Program-made: the position numbers and the translations under genes
In this document: positions 39,051 to 44,758 of the stretch, in pieces
Numbering within the stretch: position 1 is the stretch's first letter
Layout: each line of letters starts with the position of its first letter
Notes under the pieces: model-generated
Told to the model about the DNA's origin: nothing
What the model saw: only the letters and a program-made list of their open reading frames with translations
Database searches by the model: none
Assembly (NCBI GenBank): GCA_016191015.1
Contig: JACPPM010000192.1
Span: 1-44,758, forward strand
Direction: 5' to 3'
DNA length: 44,758 nt
From: Acidobacteriota bacterium
Lineage (GTDB): Bacteria > Acidobacteriota > CAIWXX01

Positions 39051-41348
39051 CTATTGGGCCGTCGCCTGAATCTGCCACGCTCCCCGGCCGTATGTGGCCG
39101 CCGTGATCGTGCGAGTCGTGGTGTTGTATTCGAGGTCGGTGACGACGAGTCCGGCCGGCATGCCTGTGTTGAACTGGGTGAACGCAACCGCCCGGTTTGT
39201 GCTCTTGAAGACTCCCACGTCCGTCCCGACGTAGATCGTTTTCGCGTTCAAAGCGAGAACAGTGGTGGCGGGGATATCAGGCAGGCCTCCGGTCCTCGCA
39301 GTCCAGCTCCCGCCCTTGTATTCGTACAGATGAGCTGTACCGAATCCCCCGAGGACGCAGAAAGCCTTGCCGGCATCGGACGGATCCGCGGCGATGTCGT
39401 TGATCACCCGCCCGTCAGGCAAGCCTTTCGAGATATCCGACCAGTTCGTGCCACCGTCGGTTGATCGCCAGATCCTGGAATCGGTCGTCCCGGCATAGAC
39501 GTATTGCGAGTTGGAGGAGGCTACCACGATCGAGTTCAGGTAATCGTCCTGCCCGCCGTTTGTCATGTCCGCGGGGCCGACCTGTGTCCAGATCGAGCCG
39601 CTGTCGGTCGACCGGTATATCCGGTGAGTCCCGAGGAAGAGGGTCGTGGGAGTGCGCGGGTCGAGTGTGTACGGAGTGACCCATCCGATGCGGTCCCCTG
39701 CGGGAATACCGTTGCCTTCGTCTGTAATCCATCCGTAGGGCCCCCCGATTCCATTGGTGGATCGCAACACACTCGGCTGCGCCCCATTGCCGGAGTCCCA
39801 GGGATAGCTGGCCGTGTACACGGTGTCCGTTGTCACCGGGTTGATGATCGACACGAACCCGTCCCCGGTGACCTCCGTGAGTGCCCATGTGTTGCCGGTG
39901 GTGCGAGCGAGTGAGCTATTGTCCTGGGCGCCACCGACGATGATGTCGTTGCTCGTCGGGTGCACACCGATGTCGTAGAACTGTGTGAGACTCAGATTGG
40001 AGTTGAGGTTGGTGAAGTTGACTCCGCCATCAGCCGTCTTCCAGACTCCGCCGTCGCACCCGACGTAGAAGGTATCCGGGCTGGAGCGGTCGATGAGAAG
40101 CGCATGTGTGTCCTGGTGCACCTTCTGCGCTGCGCCCCAGCTTCCGGTGAGATTCGCCCAGTGCGCGCCTCCATCAGTGGTCTTGTAGAGCTGGATGGTC
40201 CCGCGGTAGACGATGTTGGGATTCGTGGGGTGCACCGCCAGAATCATGTTATACCAGCACTGACCATCACACGCGTTCCTCCCCGCCGTCATCTTGCTCC
40301 AGCGGGCTCCGCCGTCAGTCGTCCGCCAGAGCTGCGCTTTGCTGCTTTCCGATCCAAAAAGAGCGTAAACATACTTGCCATTGGACGGCGCGACGGCAAC
40401 ATCCACACGCCCGACGTCGCCCTTCGGAGCAGATGTCTGCAACGTCCACGTGTCGCCGCCGTTGGTCGATTTATAGAGACCGCGATCGGATCCGCCAGCC
40501 CAGAGCAGTTTCGAGCTCTTCGGATCGCTGACGATTCTGGTGACCGGCACGTTGCCCAGTCTCACCGTCCAGGTGGCCCCGGCATCGTCGGATGAATAGA
40601 TTGCACCGGCGTTGTAGAGTCCAGCGGTACAGCCACGCCACCGGCCACCCACGATGATGTGCTCCGAGTCTTTGGGATCGACGATGATGGAGGCGACCGT
40701 GGACAGATCGGCCACCGTTGTCGCACCGGTCCCGTTCCGGCTCTCCCATGTGGCCCCGCCGTCGGTCGACCGCAGGATGCCAATCCCAAAGTATTCTTCG
40801 CACCAACTGCTGTTCTCGCCCGTCCCCACCCAAATGGTCTTCGAATCCGACGGATCCAGCGCGATCGCACCGATCGTCTGAGTGCCGCCCTTCTCGAAAA
40901 CCGAGCTCCAAGATCCCCCGTCGTTCGTTGACTTCCAGATACCGCCTGACGCACTGCCTACATAGAGGATATTGTTGGTGAAATCTTTCGCCAGGCAGCT
41001 CACCCGTCCCGCCACGTTTCCGAACCGCCACCCGCCGAAAGTCGATGAGTACGGCCCTCGCGGGACCCATTTCGCCGCAGTGCCGCGCGACACTTCCAGC
41101 GGCAGGACCTCGGCCGACCGCACGGCCGCGAAACGCTTCTCGGCCAAACGTCCGTCTGAGCCTGCACGGCGAGAGGAAAGAAACCACTCGTGTCGAGCAC
41201 GGATCAAGCCCTCTTCGTCCAAAATGCGGGCAGACCGCCACGATGGCCTCCGGCCCGCAGGATTATCAGCCGAGATTCGGTGCCCACTCGCGAAGGCCAG
41301 CCAGGCGATCACGACGGCAGCGGATACCCGTTCAACTCCTTTGCCCAT
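39051..41348 (-). CDS. Secreted sortilin/BNR-type beta-propeller protein
   Basis: A 765-residue exported protein; signal peptide ~8-27 (AAVVIAWLAFASGHRISA). It contains many Asp-box repeats (S/T-T-D-G-G-x-x-W: STNDGGSW, STDGGATW, TTDGGARW, SSDDAGATW, STNGGDTW), giving a large ten-bladed-like propeller of the VPS10/BNR kind common in environmental bacteria. Possible roles are glycan binding or surface scaffolding; catalytic sialidase residues are not evident. It stands alone, convergent with no close neighbour. Confidence 0.9.
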   Translation of the reverse strand: MGKGVERVSAAVVIAWLAFASGHRISADNPAGRRPSWRSARILDEEGLIRARHEWFLSSRRAGSDGRLAEKRFAAVRSAEVLPLEVSRGTAAKWVPRGPYSSTFGGWRFGNVAGRVSCLAKDFTNNILYVGSASGGIWKSTNDGGSWSSVFEKGGTQTIGAIALDPSDSKTIWVGTGENSSWCEEYFGIGILRSTDGGATWESRNGTGATTVADLSTVASIIVDPKDSEHIIVGGRWRGCTAGLYNAGAIYSSDDAGATWTVRLGNVPVTRIVSDPKSSKLLWAGGSDRGLYKSTNGGDTWTLQTSAPKGDVGRVDVAVAPSNGKYVYALFGSESSKAQLWRTTDGGARWSKMTAGRNACDGQCWYNMILAVHPTNPNIVYRGTIQLYKTTDGGAHWANLTGSWGAAQKVHQDTHALLIDRSSPDTFYVGCDGGVWKTADGGVNFTNLNSNLSLTQFYDIGVHPTSNDIIVGGAQDNSSLARTTGNTWALTEVTGDGFVSIINPVTTDTVYTASYPWDSGNGAQPSVLRSTNGIGGPYGWITDEGNGIPAGDRIGWVTPYTLDPRTPTTLFLGTHRIYRSTDSGSIWTQVGPADMTNGGQDDYLNSIVVASSNSQYVYAGTTDSRIWRSTDGGTNWSDISKGLPDGRVINDIAADPSDAGKAFCVLGGFGTAHLYEYKGGSWTARTGGLPDIPATTVLALNAKTIYVGTDVGVFKSTNRAVAFTQFNTGMPAGLVVTDLEYNTTTRTITAATYGRGAWQIQATAQ

Positions 41349-41393
41349 TCCTGTACCCCCTGATTCTCTAGAATCTTAACTGCCGGAGGGCTG

Positions 41394-41957
41394 CTAGGCA
41401 ATCTGCGGCGTGAGGTCCTCGCCGAGCGCTGCTCGCTGGTCGTCCGTGAGCTTCGTCTCAGCGGTGAAGGACGGAAAGTCCGAGCCGATGGCGACCGGGA
41501 CCTGCCCAGCGACAGGGAAGACGAGATATTGCACGGACGAAAGGCGGCCTCGGCCTCGCTGGGCTTCGTCAAATCGGGGTCTGACGAGAGTCCCGTCCGC
41601 CAGCCGTACGTACAGATGCTCGGGAAGTCGGAACCACTCGGTGAGCCGCGCCGAGCGCAGATCGGGATCGTCGATCTCCACGAGCAGTGAACAGCCGAGC
41701 TCGCCGTCGGCGCCGAGCAGAGCATTGTACGTATCGATCTCATGGAGGATGTCCCGCTCGCGCACGATCCTCTCGACGCGCACCATCTCCTGTATCTGAT
41801 AGCGGACGGTGAGCGGTGTCTCGAAGAGGAAGGTCAGACAATCGCCTACATGGATGCGCCGCCGAGCCTTCTCCGCGAGGACGGCCGCTCGAAATTCGGG
41901 CCGGGTCTCTTCATATGTCTCGTAATCGAGGATCTCACTCCTGCCTACCCCCTTCAT
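41394..41957 (-). CDS. DUF3501 family protein
   Basis: A 187-residue protein, ATG 41957 overlapping the upstream Fe-S gene by four bases, AAGGAGG upstream. Motifs RRRIHVGDCLTFLFE, IRYQIQEMVR-like (VRYQIQEMVRVERI) and RPRFDEAQRGRGRLSSVQYL identify DUF3501, which is regularly found beside rubrerythrin and heterodisulfide-reductase-like Fe-S proteins. Function unknown; peroxide or redox stress is implied by context. Confidence 0.88.
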   Translation of the reverse strand: MKGVGRSEILDYETYEETRPEFRAAVLAEKARRRIHVGDCLTFLFETPLTVRYQIQEMVRVERIVRERDILHEIDTYNALLGADGELGCSLLVEIDDPDLRSARLTEWFRLPEHLYVRLADGTLVRPRFDEAQRGRGRLSSVQYLVFPVAGQVPVAIGSDFPSFTAETKLTDDQRAALGEDLTPQIA

Positions 41958-43330
41958 TTCGCATCGCCTCCTTCTCCGTCCTTGGGCGGCTCCACCTTCT
42001 GTTCAAACCCGTCCTCGCGGTAGGCTCGCGCCAGAATCGACATCGGGTGCATCGGCTTGATGCCCGCGTGCTGCTTGAACTGCAGCGCGGCCAGCGGACA
42101 GTCCGTCGCCCAGATCCGCGCCCCCGATTCCTTCATCCCCTCGAATGCCTTCCTCCCGATCCGCGCCGACGGCTCGAACCCCTCGACCGTCATCGCGTAC
42201 GTCCCATCATGTCCGCAGCACTCCTGGACCGGGAGCGGAATCACACCGGGGATCTTCTTGAGAAGATCGCGGCTCCTGAAACCAATCGCCTGCGCCCGCA
42301 GGTGACAGGGCGTGTGGTACCCGACTTCTCCACCGGGCGTGCTTTTGAAATCCGTGTTGAAGCGCGATTCGCCGCGGATCGACCAGAGAAACTCGGAGGG
42401 ATCCATCGTCGCGGCAGCGAGCCGCCGGGCGGCGTCACGGTCTTCGGCCGCGACGAGCCCGGGGTATTCACGTCGCAGCATCAGGGAGCAGGTGGGGTTG
42501 ATGGCGATCACTTTCGCACCGCGATCGACGAAGGGGAGCAGCACCTTCAGGTTTTGCTTCGCCTGTGCGCGAACCGAGTCCAGATCGCCCTTCTCCCAGG
42601 CGGGCATACCGCAGCAGGCGAGGCCTCGCGCACACGAGACTTTGACCCCGTTCTTCTCGAGGACATCGACGGTGTCTCTCCCGATGGCCGGCTCGTTGTT
42701 CTGCACGTAGCAGGTCTGGAAAAGGACCACTTCGCCGCCAGGCTCGCGTGGGATTCTCCCGGTCTTCTCCGCCCATGACTCGAATGTCGCCGGGGCGAAA
42801 TCCGGCAGCAGCTTGCGGCGGTCGATTCCGAGCACCTTCTCGAGAAACCACCTGTGCAGACGGACTCGATTGGCCACGTTGGCCATCCCCAGACTCGCCC
42901 GCGCCAGCTTGCCGGCACCGTCAGGATTGGCAAGCAGCCGGTCCCGCAGCGGGATCCCCCGCGCGCGGGCCCGCTGAGCGCGGTGGCGATGGACGAGCTT
43001 CGGGAAGTCGAGTTGGTAGGTGTGTCCGTCGCGGGGCGTGTACGGACAGTTGACGTCGCAGAGCTTGCACTGGAAGCAGGTGTCGAGGACCCGATCGATC
43101 TCGCTTCGCTCGAGGCGGCGGACGTCTCCGCCGTGCTTCTTGTCGATGAGCGCGAACAGATCCGGAAAGGTGTCGCAGAACTTGAAGCAGAGCCGGCAGC
43201 CGTTGCAGATTTCGAAAACTCGCTGTACCTCTTTGGCGAACCCTGTCGCGTCCCAGTAGACCGGATCATTGGGATCGTAGCTCAGGCCGTCCGTCGGCGA
43301 GTACGAAATCAACCCCGTGTCAGTGCTCAT
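41954..43330 (-). CDS. Fe-S oxidoreductase, heterodisulfide-reductase (HdrD/GlpC) like
   Basis: A 458-residue protein; ATG 43330 follows GGAGG. Two [4Fe-4S] motifs occur near the N-terminus (CNGCRLCFKFCDTFP and CFQCKLCDVNCPYTP) and two cysteine-rich CCG-type segments later (CGMPAWEKGD, PCHLRAQ, ECCGHDGTYA), as in GlpC and HdrD subunits. It likely shuttles electrons, possibly to the rubrerythrin encoded upstream. The electron donor is unknown. Confidence 0.92.
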   Translation of the reverse strand: MSTDTGLISYSPTDGLSYDPNDPVYWDATGFAKEVQRVFEICNGCRLCFKFCDTFPDLFALIDKKHGGDVRRLERSEIDRVLDTCFQCKLCDVNCPYTPRDGHTYQLDFPKLVHRHRAQRARARGIPLRDRLLANPDGAGKLARASLGMANVANRVRLHRWFLEKVLGIDRRKLLPDFAPATFESWAEKTGRIPREPGGEVVLFQTCYVQNNEPAIGRDTVDVLEKNGVKVSCARGLACCGMPAWEKGDLDSVRAQAKQNLKVLLPFVDRGAKVIAINPTCSLMLRREYPGLVAAEDRDAARRLAAATMDPSEFLWSIRGESRFNTDFKSTPGGEVGYHTPCHLRAQAIGFRSRDLLKKIPGVIPLPVQECCGHDGTYAMTVEGFEPSARIGRKAFEGMKESGARIWATDCPLAALQFKQHAGIKPMHPMSILARAYREDGFEQKVEPPKDGEGGDAK

Positions 43331-43494
43331 CCTGTCCTCCCTGTTCGGACGCGATCGCATGGAGTGCTGTGATGTCCATTAGGTAGAAAGAGTGATCAGC
43401 CGTTAGGTGTTAGCCATTAGCCTCCGAAACCCATACGTTGTTCGGTTTCTTACAGCTAATGGCTAACGGCTACGTGTTCCTCCGGGCTCCGGCC
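43331..43494. repeat. Palindromic dispersed repeat (43398-43471)
   Basis: AGCCGTTAGGTGTTAGCCATTAGC (in two parts, 43398-43421) pairs with GCTAATGGCTAACGGCT (43455-43471), differing by a seven-base insertion. This is the common AGCTAATGGCTAACGG-type intergenic palindrome. It separates the Fe-S gene from rubrerythrin and may form an RNA stem. Confidence 0.75.
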
Positions 43495-43914
43495 CTAGCT
43501 CACGGACTTCAGCATCAGCGAAAAGCGCCCGGCATGCGCCTTCTCAGCCTTGGCGAGCGTTTCGAACCAGTCTGCGATTTCCGCAAAACCTTCCTCGCGG
43601 GCGGTTTTCGCCATCCCGGGGTACATGTCGGTGTATTCGTGAGTTTCTCCGGCGATTGCCGCCCGCAGGTTCTCTTCGGTGCCACCGATCGGCAGATCCG
43701 TGGCGGGATCGCCCACTTTCTTGAGGTAGTCGAGGTGTCCGTGAGCGTGACCCGTCTCGCCCTCGGCCGTCTCGCGGAAGTTGCCCGCGACTTCCGGGTA
43801 CCCTTCGACGTCAGCGACCTTTGCAAAATAGAGATAACGACGGTTTGCCTGGGATTCCCCGGCAAATGCGGCCTTCAGATTGTTGTGCGTTTTCGTTCCT
43901 TTGAGCTGTGCCAT
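43495..43914 (-). CDS. Rubrerythrin-family diiron protein
   Basis: A 139-residue ferritin-like protein with the paired motifs [36 protein letters not shown] and [11 protein letters not shown], giving the E and E-x-x-H residues of a diiron site. The C-terminal rubredoxin domain of classical rubrerythrin is missing, so an external electron donor is needed, perhaps the Fe-S protein downstream. It reduces hydrogen peroxide. ATG 43914 follows AAGGAG. Confidence 0.93.
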   Translation of the reverse strand: MAQLKGTKTHNNLKAAFAGESQANRRYLYFAKVADVEGYPEVAGNFRETAEGETGHAHGHLDYLKKVGDPATDLPIGGTEENLRAAIAGETHEYTDMYPGMAKTAREEGFAEIADWFETLAKAEKAHAGRFSLMLKSVS

Positions 43915-43960
43915 ACTTTGTTCTCTCCTTCTTCCCGGGGGCATCCTCCCCCCAAGGGTG

Positions 43961-44428
43961 TCAGTTTTGTTGTTGATCGTTGGCCCGACGCCCCGATTGC
44001 CTGGGGCGCTGGCAGGTCCCGCAAAGCCCGAGGATCCGGATATCCAGCTCCTCGGCCGTGAACCCCCGGGGACCGACGAGGGGCAACGGGATTCGAGCGA
44101 TCGTGCCGTCGTCTCCATCGACCATCCGCCCGCAACTCCGGCAGACGAAGTGATGGTGAGGCGCCACGTTGGCGTCATAGCGCGCCACCCCCGCCGTCGT
44201 GCTCACGCGCCGTACCAGTCCCTTCATCTCGAGGCTCTCCAGGACACGATAGACCGTCGCAAAGGATACCGTCGGCATCTCTCTCCGCACTGCCTCAAAA
44301 ACCGCATCCACGGACGGATGAGACGCATCGGACGCAAGGACACGGTACACCGCGAGCCGCTGTGCCGTCAATCGAAGGCCACGCTCGCGACACGAGTGCT
44401 GGAATCTCCGGCACCACTGCGCGACCAC
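43961..44428 (-). CDS. Fur/PerR-family metal-dependent repressor
   Basis: With GTG 44428 the protein has 155 residues. The winged helix is RGLRLTAQRLAVYRVL through SFATVYRVLESLEMKG; PHHHFVCRSC and CGTC supply regulatory and structural zinc sites. The frame remains open to 44620, but a promoter and Fur box at 44493-44526 lie inside that extension, so a downstream start is favoured; GTG 44491 is an alternative. Placed 46 bases before rubrerythrin, it probably acts as a peroxide sensor (PerR) for this block. Confidence 0.85.
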   Translation of the reverse strand: MVAQWCRRFQHSCRERGLRLTAQRLAVYRVLASDASHPSVDAVFEAVRREMPTVSFATVYRVLESLEMKGLVRRVSTTAGVARYDANVAPHHHFVCRSCGRMVDGDDGTIARIPLPLVGPRGFTAEELDIRILGLCGTCQRPRQSGRRANDQQQN

Positions 44429-44492
44429 ATCACGCGGGCGGCGATGAGTCCTCGCCGTGGTCGCCTGGTCGAAGTTAGCATTGCTTCTCACA

Positions 44493-44526
44493 TGAGAATT
44501 ATTACCATATGGCATTCCGGTGTCAA
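44493..44526 (-). promoter_or_regulatory. Promoter with overlapping Fur/PerR box
   Basis: In gene orientation TTGACA (44521-44526) and TAATAA (44499-44504) are 16 bases apart. The 7-1-7 palindrome TGGTAATAATTCTCA (44493-44507) differs from the Fur-box consensus TGATAATNATTATCA at two positions and covers the -10 element, so bound repressor would block polymerase. This indicates autoregulation. Confidence 0.75.
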
Positions 44527-44617
44527 GGGGCTTACTGCCGCCGGGGGAGGCGGATACCGGGATTCCACTCTGTAGCACGGGGTTTGGGGTTGTGGTGCAT
44601 CGGGTACGGGTACGGGA

Positions 44618-44758
44618 CAAGGCTACGGCAAAGTCCCGGAAACCGCAGATTTCACAGATTGACTCGCAGATGTCGCCGATTGCTTCGCGCCGACCCGAGA
44701 GTGAGGAGCAAGTTGCTCGTCGGTTGAATGCTGGAAGAATCTGCGTAATCTGCGCGGA
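44618..44758 (-). repeat. 141-bp dispersed repeat, copy 2 (cut by window end)
   Basis: Near-identical, inverted copy of 37552-37692, about 7 kb away. It runs to the last base, so its true end lies outside the window. The two copies bracket the nucleotidyltransferase pair, propeller and peroxide-defence genes. Confidence 0.9.

Noticed and set aside
1-44758. CRISPR array, tRNA, rRNA or transposase
   Set aside because: No regularly spaced repeats, no tRNA cloverleaf, no rRNA-like sequence and no transposase or integrase motif was seen, so the island boundaries are judged only from gene content and the boxes.

Overview
The window is GC-rich bacterial DNA with dense coding, frequent 1-31 nt gene overlaps and strong GGAGG-type ribosome binding sites. 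Nothing fixes the species. The 34.0 kb VWFA-domain protein is of the kind first named from Acidobacteria, and it sits beside secreted beta-propellers and many dispersed intergenic repeats, so an acidobacterial or similar soil/sediment lineage is the best guess (inference).

Positions ~485-27960 form an accessory island transcribed entirely on the minus strand. I read three transcription units. Unit C (27864 down to 16575) encodes a 14-codon leader peptide, a cytoplasmic trypsin-like protease, a radical SAM/SPASM peptide maturase, a 50-residue Cys-rich precursor peptide, a membrane protein, an MfnB-like aldolase-fold enzyme, two unknown genes (one frameshifted) and a 1538-residue STAND NTPase with a nuclease-like N-terminus and helical repeats, an architecture resembling antiphage Avs sensors. 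Unit B (16101 to 9831) encodes an unknown soluble protein, a three-helix membrane protein, an SNF2/RapA-like helicase, another unknown and a secreted glucoamylase-like protein. Unit A (9463 to 485) encodes a secreted Ig/cadherin-like protein, a PhoD-like phosphatase, a membrane protein, an ECF sigma factor, a calcineurin-like phosphoesterase and small membrane or lipoproteins.

The main discovery is a 29-nt box at the head of each unit (9477-9505, 16144-16172, 27879-27907). In gene orientation it reads GTGGAAGGAATG, then a variable spacer, then CTGRCGAAACTA, with an A-rich tract upstream. A fourth, inverted copy at 27928-27956 points outward from the island. Because unit A encodes an ECF sigma factor, I propose these boxes are its promoters and that the island is one co-induced regulon joining a RiPP pathway, a STAND sensor-nuclease and a helicase operon. 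I know of no described system with this composition.

From 28 kb onward the DNA looks like ordinary chromosome: an NmrA-like reductase, a Phd/VapC toxin-antitoxin pair, secreted propellers and a VWFA protein, a cystathionine gamma-synthase / aspartokinase / aspartate-semialdehyde dehydrogenase operon behind a long structured leader, a nucleotidyltransferase pair, and a peroxide-defence block (Fur/PerR regulator with a Fur box over its promoter, rubrerythrin, Fe-S oxidoreductase, DUF3501). Dispersed repeats lie between several of these genes.
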